From: Melaminivora suipulveris
GTDB lineage: Bacteria; Pseudomonadota; Gammaproteobacteria; Burkholderiales; Burkholderiaceae_C
DNA length: 64,000 nucleotides
Assembly (NCBI RefSeq): GCF_003008575.1
Contig: NZ_CP027667.1
Location: 3,558,001 to 3,622,000, forward strand
Direction of reading: 5' to 3'
The position numbers and the translations under genes were made by a program. The notes below the pieces were generated by a model. It did no database searches, had not been told where the DNA came from, and saw only the letters and a program-made list of their open reading frames with translations. Each line of letters opens with the position of its first letter. Within the stretch, counting starts at the first letter, position 1. Shown piece by piece: positions 8,406 through 17,062 of this stretch.

Positions 8406-9285
8406 GGCTCTGTTGCAAAGATTGGCGGCAGTCAGAGGTAGGCTGTCGCTCTGCGCCGATCAGGCGGCTGCTGCGAAATGGTGGTTGAGCATGCCCATGG
8501 CCTCCGTCAGCGCCGAGGGCCCAATGCCAAAAGCTCTCTCCACAAGGCGCACCTCGCCCCTGATGCCGGGCTGCAGGCACCAGGGGCGAGCCTGTCCTTT
8601 GCGCAGGGCTCGCATGACTTCGAATCCCTTGATCGTGGCATAGGCCGTGGGGATCGATTTGAAACCGCGCACCGGCTTGATCAGTATCTTGAGCTTTCCG
8701 TGATCGGCCTCGATCACGTTATTGAGATACTTCACCTGCCGGTGGGCCGTCTCCCGGTCCAGCTTTCCTTCGCGCTTCAATTCGGTGATCGCTGCACCAT
8801 AGCTCGGCGCTTTGTCGGTATTGAGCGTGGCAGGCTTTTCCCAGTGCTTCAGGCCTCGCAGGGCCTTGCCCAGGAACCGCTTCGCTGCCTTGGCGCTGCG
8901 GGTCGGCGACAGGTAGAAATCGATCGTGTCGCCCCGCTTGTCGACTGCCCGGTACAGGTAGGTCCACTTGCCCCGCACCTTGACGTAGGTTTCATCCAGG
9001 CGCCAGCTCGGATCAAAGCCACGCCGCCAGAACCAGCGCAGCCGCTTCTCCATCTCCGGGGCGTAGCACTGGACCCAGCGATAGATCGTCGTATGGTCGA
9101 CCGAAATGCCGCGTTCCGCCAGCATTTCCTCAAGGTCGCGATAGCTGATCGGATAGCGACAATACCAGCGCACCGCCCACAGGATCACATCACCCTGGAA
9201 ATGGCGCCACTTGAAATCCGTCATCGTTCCGTCCGTCCAATCTCCGCCAAGCATGCTCAAGCTTCACGATTTTTGCAACAGAGCC
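8406..9285 (-). mobile_element. IS6100: IS6100 (880 bp)
   Basis: Complete IS6-family element with ends GGCTCTGTTGCAAA and the inverse, 880 bp, the canonical length. It sits between inverted integron-end fragments, the standard arrangement for In4-like class 1 integrons. Confidence 0.96.
8460..9224 (-). CDS. tnpA: IS6100 transposase
   Basis: A 254-residue DDE transposase of the IS6 family, counted from MTDFKWRHF. It is a clear relative of the IS26 transposase (same WAVRWYC and TDKAPSYG blocks). The frame extends 36 bp further upstream but the canonical start gives the usual length. Confidence 0.95.
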   Translation of the reverse strand: MTDFKWRHFQGDVILWAVRWYCRYPISYRDLEEMLAERGISVDHTTIYRWVQCYAPEMEKRLRWFWRRGFDPSWRLDETYVKVRGKWTYLYRAVDKRGDTIDFYLSPTRSAKAAKRFLGKALRGLKHWEKPATLNTDKAPSYGAAITELKREGKLDRETAHRQVKYLNNVIEADHGKLKILIKPVRGFKSIPTAYATIKGFEVMRALRKGQARPWCLQPGIRGEVRLVERAFGIGPSALTEAMGMLNHHFAAAA

Positions 9286-9383
9286 CACACGAGTATTGAG
9301 CATAGTCGAGATTGGTGCAGATCACTTCTGATATTGAACTGTCAGGAGCTGGCTGCACAACAGCCATTACGCCCAATCAACTG

Positions 9384-9408
9384 GTGCAGTCGTCTTCTGA
9401 AAATGACA
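9384..9408. repeat. class 1 integron terminal repeat IRt (inner copy)
   Basis: A 25-bp terminal repeat of the Tn402/class 1 integron type, reading GTGCAGTCGTCTTC and ending AATGACA. It lies at the inner side of IS6100 and is in the same orientation as IRi at 15716-15740, as expected for the inverted inner copy of an In4 end. Confidence 0.85.
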
Positions 9409-9730
9409 TTTGGTATCTCTCATAAACGGATGTTTTTGAGAGAACTATCTTCGGCCTTCACACGCACGAAAGGCGGCGAAGCTCCGCCGTTAATCCGTCC
9501 GCCGGAGATCTCGCCCAGGCAGGCTGAAGGCCGAGCAAGCCTGACAGGCCCGAAAAGCCCGGCACGGGCGTCGGCGGCGATGACGGCGGCGGCATTATCC
9601 AGGGTTGATGATGGAAGTGGAGGATATCGACAACCTCTCGCGCAACCAAGACATCGCGGTCGGACTGCAAGTGATCTTGAAGCCACGGGCCCGTCCCACC
9701 CCGACATGGACCTCGATGCCCGAACGGACG
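9409..9730. other. 3'-conserved-segment tail, no clear gene
   Basis: About 320 bp between IRt and orf5. A short minus-strand frame (9458-9670) corresponds to where orf6 is sometimes annotated, but it is low-complexity Pro/Ser-rich and not convincing. Confidence 0.5.
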
Positions 9731-10231
9731 TTAGATTTCGAGTTCTAGGCGTTCTGCGATGAAGGTTGGATCCCAGCCGGGATTGAAAGTGTCGACGTGG
9801 GTGAATCCGAGCCGCTCGTATAGGCCACGCAGGTTCGGGTGGCAGTCGAGCCGCAGCTTGGCGCACCCCTGCGTTCGCGCGGCATGGCGGCAAGCCTCGA
9901 TCAGCGCGGAGCTGACACCCCGGCCCGCATGTGTCCGTCGCACCGCGAGCTTGTGCAGATATGCGGCCTCCCCCTTGAGGGCGTCGGGCCAGAACTCGGG
10001 ATCCTCGGCCGACAAGGTGCAACAGCCGACGATGCCGTCGCTGCAACTCGCGACTAGGAGCTCGGATCTCAGGACGAAGGTCTCCGCGAATGTCCGGTCG
10101 ATCCGCGCGACGTCCCAGGCGGGCGTTCCCTTGGCGGACATCCACGCCGCAGCGTCGTGCATCAGCCGCACAACCTCGTCGATATCACCCGAGCAGGCGA
10201 CCCGAACGTTCGGAGGCTCCTCGCTGTCCAT
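9731..10231 (-). CDS. GNAT acetyltransferase Orf5 of the 3'-conserved segment
   Basis: A 166-residue GNAT-fold protein with the acetyl-CoA loop RTHAGRGVSSALIE (residues about 96-109). It is the orf5 normally found after sul1 in class 1 integrons. Its substrate is not established and it is not known to confer resistance. Confidence 0.9.
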   Translation of the reverse strand: MDSEEPPNVRVACSGDIDEVVRLMHDAAAWMSAKGTPAWDVARIDRTFAETFVLRSELLVASCSDGIVGCCTLSAEDPEFWPDALKGEAAYLHKLAVRRTHAGRGVSSALIEACRHAARTQGCAKLRLDCHPNLRGLYERLGFTHVDTFNPGWDPTFIAERLELEI

Positions 10232-10358
10232 TCGCTCCCCTGGCGCGGTATGAACCGCCGCCTCATAGTGCAGTTTGATCCTGACGAGCCCAGCATGTCT
10301 GCGCCCACCTTCGCGGAACCTGACCAGGGTCCGCTAGCGGGCGGCCGGAAGGTGAATG

Positions 10359-11198
10359 CTAGGCATGATCTAACCCTCGGTCTCTGGCGTCGCGACTGCG
10401 AAATTTCGCGAGGGTTTCCGAGATGGTGATTGCGCTTCGCAGATCTCCAGGCGCGTGGGTGCGGACGTAGTCAGCGCCATTGCCGATCGCGTGAAGTTCC
10501 GCCGCAAGGCTCGCTGGACCCAGATCCTTTACAGGAAGGCCAACGGTGGCGCCCAAGAAGGATTTCCGCGACACCGAGACCAATAGCGGAAGCCCCAACG
10601 CCGACTTCAGCTTTTGAAGGTTCGACAGCACGTGCAGCGATGTTTCCGGTGCGGGGCTCAAGAAAAATCCCATCCCCGGATCGAGGATGAGCCGGTCGGC
10701 AGCGACCCCGCTCCGTCGCAAGGCGGAAACCCGCGCCTCGAAGAACCGCACAATCTCGTCGAGCGCGTCTTCGGGTCGAAGGTGACCGGTGCGGGTGGCG
10801 ATGCCATCCCGCTGCGCTGAGTGCATAACCACCAGCCTGCAGTCCGCCTCAGCAATATCGGGATAGAGCGCAGGGTCAGGAAATCCTTGGATATCGTTCA
10901 GGTAGCCCACGCCGCGCTTGAGCGCATAGCGCTGGGTTTCCGGTTGGAAGCTGTCGATTGAAACACGGTGCATCTGATCGGACAGGGCGTCTAAGAGCGG
11001 CGCAATACGTCTGATCTCATCGGCCGGCGATACAGGCCTCGCGTCCGGATGGCTGGCGGCCGGTCCGACATCCACGACGTCTGATCCGACTCGCAGCATT
11101 TCGATCGCCGCGGTGACAGCGCCGGCGGGGTCTAGCCGCCGGCTCTCATCGAAGAAGGAGTCCTCGGTGAGATTCAGAATGCCGAACACCGTCACCAT
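10359..11198 (-). CDS. sul1: sulfonamide-resistant dihydropteroate synthase Sul1
   Basis: A 279-residue dihydropteroate synthase starting [15 protein letters not shown]. It replaces the chromosomal FolP step of folate synthesis with an enzyme that discriminates against sulfonamides. Length and sequence match sul1. The ATG at 11198 was chosen over the longer frame because it gives the standard protein. It overlaps the 3' end of qacEdelta1 by 7 bp. Confidence 0.98.
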   Translation of the reverse strand: MVTVFGILNLTEDSFFDESRRLDPAGAVTAAIEMLRVGSDVVDVGPAASHPDARPVSPADEIRRIAPLLDALSDQMHRVSIDSFQPETQRYALKRGVGYLNDIQGFPDPALYPDIAEADCRLVVMHSAQRDGIATRTGHLRPEDALDEIVRFFEARVSALRRSGVAADRLILDPGMGFFLSPAPETSLHVLSNLQKLKSALGLPLLVSVSRKSFLGATVGLPVKDLGPASLAAELHAIGNGADYVRTHAPGDLRSAITISETLAKFRSRDARDRGLDHA

Positions 11199-11539
11199 GG
11201 CGTCGGCCTCCGCAGCGACTTCCACGATGGGGATCGGGCGAGCAAAAAGGCAGCAATTATGAGCCCCATACCTACAAAGCCCCACGCATCAAGCTTTTGC
11301 CCATGAAGCAACCAGGCAATGGCTGTAATTATGACGACGCCGAGTCCCGACCAGACTGCATAAGCAACACCGACAGGGATGGATTTCAGAACCAGAGAAA
11401 GAAAATAAAATGCGATGCCATAACCGATTATGACAACGGCGGAAGGGGCAAGCTTAGTAAAGCCCTCGCTAGATTTTAATGCGGATGTTGCGATTACTTC
11501 GCCAACTATTGCGATAACAAGAAAAAGCCAGCCTTTCAT
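11192..11539 (-). CDS. qacEdelta1: truncated quaternary ammonium efflux protein QacEdelta1
   Basis: A 115-residue small-multidrug-resistance protein with four hydrophobic helices. The last residues come from the junction with the sul1 segment, which is the defining delta1 truncation of the 3'-conserved segment. It gives at most weak tolerance of quaternary ammonium compounds. Confidence 0.97.
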   Translation of the reverse strand: MKGWLFLVIAIVGEVIATSALKSSEGFTKLAPSAVVIIGYGIAFYFLSLVLKSIPVGVAYAVWSGLGVVIITAIAWLLHGQKLDAWGFVGMGLIIAAFLLARSPSWKSLRRPTPW

Positions 11540-11643
11540 GATATATCTCCCAATTTGTGTAGGGCTTATTATGCACGCTTAAAAATAATAAAAGCAGACT
11601 TGACCTGATAGTTTGGCTGTGAGCAATTATGTGCTTAGTGCAT

Positions 11644-11702
11644 CTAACGCTTGAGTTAAGCCGCGCCGCGAAGCGGCGTCGGCTTGAACGAATTGTTAGA
11701 CA
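11644..11702 (-). repeat. attC (59-base element) of the aadA1 cassette
   Basis: About 59 bp of imperfect inverted repeat between the aadA1 stop and qacEdelta1. Core sites TTAG...C at either end enclose the arm GCCGCGCCGCGAAGCGGCG, the usual aadA1 attC. Confidence 0.9.
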
Positions 11703-12494
11703 TTATTTGCCGACTACCTTGGTGATCTCGCCTTTCACGTAGTGAACAAATTCTTCCAACTGATCTGCGCGGGAGGCCAAGCGATCTTCTTCTTGTCCAA
11801 GATAAGCCTGTCTAGCTTCAAGTATGACGGGCTGATACTGGGCCGGCAGGCGCTCCATTGCCCAGTCGGCAGCGACATCCTTCGGCGCGATTTTGCCGGT
11901 TACTGCGCTGTACCAAATGCGGGACAACGTAAGCACTACATTTCGCTCATCGCCAGCCCAGTCGGGCGGCGAGTTCCATAGCGTTAAGGTTTCATTTAGC
12001 GCCTCAAATAGATCCTGTTCAGGAACCGGATCAAAGAGTTCCTCCGCCGCTGGACCTACCAAGGCAACGCTATGTTCTCTTGCTTTTGTCAGCAAGATAG
12101 CCAGATCAATGTCGATCGTGGCTGGCTCGAAGATACCTGCAAGAATGTCATTGCGCTGCCATTCTCCAAATTGCAGTTCGCGCTTAGCTGGATAACGCCA
12201 CGGAATGATGTCGTCGTGCACAACAATGGTGACTTCTACAGCGCGGAGAATCTCGCTCTCTCCAGGGGAAGCCGAAGTTTCCAAAAGGTCGTTGATCAAA
12301 GCTCGCCGCGTTGTTTCATCAAGCCTTACGGTCACCGTAACCAGCAAATCAATATCACTGTGTGGCTTCAGGCCGCCATCCACTGCGGAGCCGTACAAAT
12401 GTACGGCCAGCAACGTCGGTTCGAGATGGCGCTCGATGACGCCAACTACCTCTGATAGTTGAGTCGATACTTCGGCGATCACCGCTTCCCTCAT
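11703..12494 (-). CDS. aadA1: aminoglycoside 3''-adenylyltransferase AadA1
   Basis: A 263-residue nucleotidyltransferase starting MREAVIAEVSTQLSEV. It adenylylates streptomycin (3'') and spectinomycin (9). The nucleotidyltransferase signature is LYGSAVDGGLKPHSDIDLL. Sequence and 792-bp length match aadA1. The longer frame begins inside the preceding attC, so the ATG at 12494 is preferred. Confidence 0.97.
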   Translation of the reverse strand: MREAVIAEVSTQLSEVVGVIERHLEPTLLAVHLYGSAVDGGLKPHSDIDLLVTVTVRLDETTRRALINDLLETSASPGESEILRAVEVTIVVHDDIIPWRYPAKRELQFGEWQRNDILAGIFEPATIDIDLAILLTKAREHSVALVGPAAEELFDPVPEQDLFEALNETLTLWNSPPDWAGDERNVVLTLSRIWYSAVTGKIAPKDVAADWAMERLPAQYQPVILEARQAYLGQEEDRLASRADQLEEFVHYVKGEITKVVGK

Positions 12495-12499
12495 GATGT

Positions 12500-12623
12500 T
12501 TAACGCCCTGTTAAGGTGTGAGCAACGCAATACCGAAGCCTCCGCATACCACCTTAAACACTAAACGCAACGCATAGTAAAAATGCCACGCGTTGCGAAT
12601 CACTCTTAAACAGATTGTTAGCC
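12500..12623 (-). repeat. attC of the dfrA1 cassette
   Basis: About 95-120 bp of inverted-repeat DNA between dfrA1 and aadA1, bounded by GTTAGCC (12617-12623) and GTTTAACGC-type core sites (12498-12506). The central arms GCAACGCATAG and CGCGTTGCG pair imperfectly. The dfrA1 stop codon lies at its edge. Confidence 0.85.
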
Positions 12624-13091
12624 CTTTGCCCAAATTTGGTACGTGTAATCAATATTTGAACTGAAACTTTGCTCAAATGTTTGCTTGAAGCCCTGTGGAA
12701 CTGGAGGAAAAAACACATCGCCAGAGATATGCTTGTGAATCACTGAAAGATGGATAACATCTGCTTGATCGATTAAAGCTTTATATATTTCACCACCACC
12801 AGAAACAAAGATATGTGCTGTCGCATTGTTTAGGTAAGCTAATGCCGATTCAACACTTGCGAAATACACAACATCAGGGTCATTCGAGATAATTTTAGAA
12901 CGAGTAACCACTGCATATTTTCTATTCGGAAGTTTACCCATTGAGTCGAAGGTTTTACGACCAACTAGAAGCCATTGATTGTAAGTCATGGCTTTGAATA
13001 GGAGCTGCTCGCCTTGTACATGCCAAGGTATATCCAATCCAGAGCCAATTACTCCATTCTCGGAAACAGCTGCCATAAGAGATATTTTCAT
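12618..13091 (-). CDS. dfrA1: trimethoprim-resistant dihydrofolate reductase DfrA1
   Basis: A 157-residue dihydrofolate reductase starting [16 protein letters not shown] that bypasses trimethoprim inhibition. The substrate/cofactor motifs IPWHVQGEQ and [10 protein letters not shown] are present. Its AT-rich composition contrasts with the flanking DNA, as usual for this cassette. It is third in the array from Pc. Together with sul1 and sul2 it blocks co-trimoxazole action at both targets. Confidence 0.98.
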   Translation of the reverse strand: MKISLMAAVSENGVIGSGLDIPWHVQGEQLLFKAMTYNQWLLVGRKTFDSMGKLPNRKYAVVTRSKIISNDPDVVYFASVESALAYLNNATAHIFVSGGGEIYKALIDQADVIHLSVIHKHISGDVFFPPVPQGFKQTFEQSFSSNIDYTYQIWAKG

Positions 13092-13105
13092 TTTTCCTCC
13101 TGAGG

Positions 13106-13176
13106 GCTAACGTTTGACATGAGGGGCGGCCAAGGGCGCCAGCCCTTGGACGTCCCCCTCGATGGAAGGGTTAGGC
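13106..13176 (-). repeat. attC of the second aac(6')-Ib cassette
   Basis: About 70 bp with core sites GTTAGCC and GTTAGGC-type ends around inverted arms (AAGGGCGCCAGCCCTT). It is the same as the attC 639 bp to the right. Confidence 0.9.
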
Positions 13177-13725
13177 ATCACTGCGTGTTCGCTCGAATGC
13201 CTGGCGTGTTTGAACCATGTACACGGCTGGACCATCTGGGGTGGTTACGGTACCTTGCCTCTCAAACCCCGCTTTCTCGTAGCATCGGATCGCTCGCAAG
13301 TTGCTCGGCGACGGGTCCGTTTGGATCTTGGTGACCTCGGGATCATTGAACAGCAACTCAACCAGAGCTCGAACCAGCTTGGTTCCCAAGCCTTTGCCCA
13401 GTTGTGATGCATTCGCCAGTGACTGGTCTATTCCGCGTACTCCTGGATCGGTTTCTTCTTCCCACCATCCGTCCCCGCTTCCAAGAGCAACGTACGACTG
13501 GGCATACCCAATCGGCTCTCCATTCAGCATTGCAATGTATGGAGTGACGGACTCTTGCGCTAAAACGCTTGGCAAGTACTGTTCCTGTACGTCAGCAAGT
13601 GTCGGGCGTGCTTCTTCTCCGCCCCACCACTCGACGATATGAGATCGATTTAGCCACTCATAGAGCATCGCAAGGTCATGCTCAGTCATGAGGCGCAGTG
13701 TGACGGAATCGGTGCTGTTGGTCAC
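13171..13725 (-). CDS. aac(6')-Ib: aminoglycoside 6'-N-acetyltransferase, second copy
   Basis: A 184-residue GNAT enzyme with a GTG start directly after the cassette core site. Acetylates the 6' amino group of aminoglycosides. The residue after GID-Q is Ser (TCA codon), number 102 here and reported as 117-120 under other numbering. That Leu-to-Ser change is known to shift preference from amikacin to gentamicin (the Ib' form). The two fluoroquinolone-variant positions are wild type (Trp87 in GDGWW, Asp164 in TPDGP), so this is not the -cr form. Identical to the copy at 13810-14364. Confidence 0.96.
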   Translation of the reverse strand: MTNSTDSVTLRLMTEHDLAMLYEWLNRSHIVEWWGGEEARPTLADVQEQYLPSVLAQESVTPYIAMLNGEPIGYAQSYVALGSGDGWWEEETDPGVRGIDQSLANASQLGKGLGTKLVRALVELLFNDPEVTKIQTDPSPSNLRAIRCYEKAGFERQGTVTTPDGPAVYMVQTRQAFERTRSDA

Positions 13726-13744
13726 GATGCTGTACTTTGTGATG

Positions 13745-13815
13745 CCTAACGTTTGACATGAGGGGCGGCCAAGGGCGCCAGCCCTTGGACGTCCCCCTCG
13801 ATGGAAGGGTTAGGC
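13745..13815 (-). repeat. attC of the first aac(6')-Ib cassette
   Basis: Same sequence as the attC at 13106-13176, shifted by 639 bp. It joins the first cassette copy to the core site GTTAGGC of the second. Confidence 0.9.
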
Positions 13816-14364
13816 ATCACTGCGTGTTCGCTCGAATGCCTGGCGTGTTTGAACCATGTACACGGCTGGACCATCTGGGGTGGTTACGGTACCTTGCCTC
13901 TCAAACCCCGCTTTCTCGTAGCATCGGATCGCTCGCAAGTTGCTCGGCGACGGGTCCGTTTGGATCTTGGTGACCTCGGGATCATTGAACAGCAACTCAA
14001 CCAGAGCTCGAACCAGCTTGGTTCCCAAGCCTTTGCCCAGTTGTGATGCATTCGCCAGTGACTGGTCTATTCCGCGTACTCCTGGATCGGTTTCTTCTTC
14101 CCACCATCCGTCCCCGCTTCCAAGAGCAACGTACGACTGGGCATACCCAATCGGCTCTCCATTCAGCATTGCAATGTATGGAGTGACGGACTCTTGCGCT
14201 AAAACGCTTGGCAAGTACTGTTCCTGTACGTCAGCAAGTGTCGGGCGTGCTTCTTCTCCGCCCCACCACTCGACGATATGAGATCGATTTAGCCACTCAT
14301 AGAGCATCGCAAGGTCATGCTCAGTCATGAGGCGCAGTGTGACGGAATCGGTGCTGTTGGTCAC
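13810..14364 (-). CDS. aac(6')-Ib: aminoglycoside 6'-N-acetyltransferase, first copy
   Basis: First cassette after attI1 and therefore closest to the Pc promoter. The 184-residue product begins at the GTG at 14364. A longer in-frame ORF runs back into attI1 to 14595 but that part is not native. It is the Ser102 (Ib') form and not the -cr form, identical to the tandem copy. The cassette unit is 639 bp. Confidence 0.96.
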   Translation of the reverse strand: MTNSTDSVTLRLMTEHDLAMLYEWLNRSHIVEWWGGEEARPTLADVQEQYLPSVLAQESVTPYIAMLNGEPIGYAQSYVALGSGDGWWEEETDPGVRGIDQSLANASQLGKGLGTKLVRALVELLFNDPEVTKIQTDPSPSNLRAIRCYEKAGFERQGTVTTPDGPAVYMVQTRQAFERTRSDA

Positions 14365-14388
14365 GATGCTGTACTTTGTGATGCCTAA

Positions 14389-14444
14389 CTTTGTTTTAGG
14401 GCGACTGCCCTGCTGCGTAACATCGTTGCTGCTCCATAACATCA
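14389..14444 (-). repeat. attI1: attI1 integron recombination site
   Basis: Reading on the minus strand the site runs through CCCTAAAACAAAG and ends at the GTTAGGC core (14389-14383), where the first cassette joins. This is the standard attI1 of class 1 integrons. Confidence 0.93.
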
Positions 14445-14524
14445 AACATCGACCCACGGCGTAACGCGCTTGCTGCTTGGATGCCCGAGGCATAGACTGT
14501 ACAAAAAAACAGTCATAACAAGCC

Positions 14525-15538
14525 ATGAAAACCGCCACTGCGCCGTTACCACCGCTGCGTTCGGTCAAGGTTCTGGACCAGTTGCGTGAGCGCATACGCT
14601 ACTTGCATTACAGTTTACGAACCGAACAGGCTTATGTCCACTGGGTTCGTGCCTTCATCCGTTTCCACGGTGTGCGTCACCCGGCAACCTTGGGCAGCAG
14701 CGAAGTCGAGGCATTTCTGTCCTGGCTGGCGAACGAGCGCAAGGTTTCGGTCTCCACGCATCGTCAGGCATTGGCGGCCTTGCTGTTCTTCTACGGCAAG
14801 GTGCTGTGCACGGATCTGCCCTGGCTTCAGGAGATCGGAAGACCTCGGCCGTCGCGGCGCTTGCCGGTGGTGCTGACCCCGGATGAAGTGGTTCGCATCC
14901 TCGGTTTTCTGGAAGGCGAGCATCGTTTGTTCGCCCAGCTTCTGTATGGAACGGGCATGCGGATCAGTGAGGGTTTGCAACTGCGGGTCAAGGATCTGGA
15001 TTTCGATCACGGCACGATCATCGTGCGGGAGGGCAAGGGCTCCAAGGATCGGGCCTTGATGTTACCCGAGAGCTTGGCACCCAGCCTGCGCGAGCAGCTG
15101 TCGCGTGCACGGGCATGGTGGCTGAAGGACCAGGCCGAGGGCCGCAGCGGCGTTGCGCTTCCCGACGCCCTTGAGCGGAAGTATCCGCGCGCCGGGCATT
15201 CCTGGCCGTGGTTCTGGGTTTTTGCGCAGCACACGCATTCGACCGATCCACGGAGCGGTGTCGTGCGTCGCCATCACATGTATGACCAGACCTTTCAGCG
15301 CGCCTTCAAACGTGCCGTAGAACAAGCAGGCATCACGAAGCCCGCCACACCGCACACCCTCCGCCACTCGTTCGCGACGGCCTTGCTCCGCAGCGGTTAC
15401 GACATTCGAACCGTGCAGGATCTGCTCGGCCATTCCGACGTCTCTACGACGATGATTTACACGCATGTGCTGAAAGTTGGCGGTGCCGGAGTGCGCTCAC
15501 CGCTTGATGCGCTGCCGCCCCTCACTAGTGAGAGGTAG
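14525..15538 (+). CDS. intI1: class 1 integron integrase IntI1
   Basis: Full-length 337-residue tyrosine recombinase that moves cassettes between attC and attI1. It has the IntI-specific insert [11 protein letters not shown], the HTLRHSF box and the C-terminal tyrosine in STTMIYTHV. Residues 32 and 39, which overlap the Pc promoter, are Arg and His. It is divergent from the cassettes. No truncation is seen, so the array can still change. Confidence 0.98.
14612..14640 (-). promoter_or_regulatory. cassette promoter Pc, hybrid PcH1 type
   Basis: On the minus strand, -35 TGGACA (14640-14635) and -10 TAAACT (14617-14612) are 17 bp apart, the combination called PcH1, of intermediate strength. Closer to attI1 a P2-like pair TTGTTA/TACAGT has only 14 bp spacing because the GGG insertion is absent, so P2 should be inactive. 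Confidence 0.9.
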
Positions 15539-15715
15539 GGCAGCGCAAGTCAATCCTGGCGGATTCACTACCCCTGCGCGAAGGCCATCGGTGCCGCATC
15601 GAACGGCCGGTTGCGGAAAGTCCTCCCTGCGTCCGCTGATGGCCGGCAGCAGCCCGTCGTTGCCTGATGGATCCAACCCCTCCGCTGCTATAGTGCAGTC
15701 GGCTTCTGACGTTCA

Positions 15716-15740
15716 GTGCAGCCGTCTTCTGAAAACGACA
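15716..15740. repeat. class 1 integron terminal repeat IRi
   Basis: The 25-bp repeat reads GTGCAGCCGTCTTC and ends AAACGACA, the outer end of the 5'-conserved segment. It marks the right boundary of the integron. A related repeat lies about 25 bp further in. Confidence 0.93.
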
Positions 15741-15893
15741 CCTTTGAACAACTTACGGCGTGACGCTGCCAATGTTTGGCATGGCACATAAGGGTTATCT
15801 TTTTGGGCTAGGCACTTATAAGCCGACCTTTTGAGCTATGAGCCACCAGCGATAAACTGGCACTTTGAGGCATGCCCAAAGGAGCCCGCAAGT
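15741..15893 (+). promoter_or_regulatory. res: putative res site of the adjacent resolvase, interrupted by the integron
   Basis: About 150 bp of AT-richer DNA with short palindromes (for example CTTATAAG at 15815-15822) between IRi and the resolvase start. Resolvase genes normally have their res site just upstream, and Tn402-type integrons are known to target such sites. The insertion point inside res is inferred, not shown. Confidence 0.55.
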
Positions 15894-16631
15894 ATGCGCA
15901 GGACGAAGCCAGTAGCCGCGCCGATGGTGGCGCGGGTCTATCTGCGCGTCAGCACCGACGCGCAGGACTTGGAACGCCAAGAGGCGATCACTACGGCCGC
16001 GAAGGCCGCCGGCTACTACGTCGCCGGCATCTACCGTGAGAAGGCATCCGGCGCACGCGCCGACCGGCCTGAGCTGCTGCGCATGATCGGCGACCTACAG
16101 CCCGGCGAGGTGGTCATTGCCGAGAAGATCGACCGCATCAGCCGCCTACCTTTGCCCGAGGCCGAGCGCCTGGTGGCCTCGATACAGGCCAAAGGCGCAC
16201 GCCTGGCCGTCCCTGGCGTGGTCGATCTATCCGACCTGGCGGCCGAGGCCCAGGGCGTCGCCAAGATCGTGCTGGAAGCCGTGCAGATCATGCTTTTTCG
16301 CCTGGCCTTGCAGATGGCCCGCGACGACTACGAGGACAGGCGCGAACGCCAGCGCCAAGGCATTGAGTTGGCCCGCCAGGCCGGGCGGTACAAGGGCCGC
16401 CGTGCTGATCCGAAGCGCCGCGCCCAAGTTGTCGCGCTGCGCAAGTCCGGCTACAGCATCAACAAGACCGCCGAGCTGGCCGGGTACAGTGCGGCCCAGG
16501 TGAAACGGATATGGGCCGAGGTCAGCCAGGCCGAAGCGAAGCAGCACGGCGCGTTCGTGGAGGACGCATTGACGGAAGCCGATGCCCTGGCCGCTGTCGG
16601 CCAGGATGAGCGCCAGGAGGAAAGGGCATGA
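15894..16631 (+). CDS. serine recombinase (resolvase)
   Basis: A 245-residue resolvase/invertase-family protein. The N-terminal catalytic domain carries the nucleophile in VYLRVSTDAQDLERQ (residues about 14-28) and a C-terminal HTH (SINKTAELAGYSAAQVKRIW). The ATG at 15894 follows AAAGGAG. It may be the ResG-type resolvase of GIsul2-like islands. It likely resolves multimers or cointegrates of the island. Confidence 0.85.
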   Translation: MRRTKPVAAPMVARVYLRVSTDAQDLERQEAITTAAKAAGYYVAGIYREKASGARADRPELLRMIGDLQPGEVVIAEKIDRISRLPLPEAERLVASIQAKGARLAVPGVVDLSDLAAEAQGVAKIVLEAVQIMLFRLALQMARDDYEDRRERQRQGIELARQAGRYKGRRADPKRRAQVVALRKSGYSINKTAELAGYSAAQVKRIWAEVSQAEAKQHGAFVEDALTEADALAAVGQDERQEERA

Positions 16632-16852
16632 AGAAGCCGAACCAAGACGACGAGCCGTTTTTCATCACCGAGGAGATTGCGGCCGAAATGATCGCCGGCG
16701 GCTATGAGTTCGAGCTGCCGCCCATTCCTTGCACCATCCGCCTACGCGACGTGCTGGAGCGCATGACCGATGCTGAGCTAGCATTGCAGCCGGGCGAGAT
16801 CGCCGACCAGGAGCGTGAACGCTGCCGGCGCAAGCCGTGTTCAACCTCATGA
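16628..16852 (+). pseudogene. small unknown gene, probably cut by ISCR2
   Basis: A 74-codon frame overlapping the resolvase stop by 4 bp (ATGA), so translationally coupled. The sequence has FFITEEIAAEMIAGGYEFELPP and no domain I know. The last few codons (SKP-like tail) run into the ISCR2 border at about 16845-16858, so the original C-terminus is probably lost. Confidence 0.5.
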
Positions 16853-16858
16853 TCTGGT

Positions 16859-16999
16859 CATGGTATTTTTCATGGCACTGAGCCTGATAGTTCTTGCAAA
16901 TTGTTGTCACTAAAGGGTTTTGTGTGCTTGTTTACAATCGAGTGGGAGTGACGGGCACTGGCTGGCAATGTCTAGCAACGGCAGGCATTTCGGCTGAGG
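16859..16999 (+). repeat. ISCR2 terminal region upstream of rcr2, copy 1
   Basis: About 140 bp starting CATGGTATTTTTCATGG and including CTTGTTTACAATCGAGTGG. A diverged copy lies at 20151-20290 in the same orientation, so the rcr2-glmM-sul2 block is bracketed by related ends. Confidence 0.7.
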
Positions 17000-17062
17000 G
17001 TAAAAGAACTTTCCGCTAAGCGATAGACTGTATGTAAACACAGTATTGCAAGGACGCGGAAC

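Noticed and set aside
13171..14364. aac(6')-Ib-cr (fluoroquinolone-acetylating variant)
   Set aside because: Trp (GDGWW) and Asp (TPDGP) are wild type at the two diagnostic positions in both copies.
13810..14595. 261-residue open frame including aac(6')-Ib
   Set aside because: The extra N-terminal 77 codons are attI1 and intI1 antisense DNA. The cassette start is the GTG at 14364.
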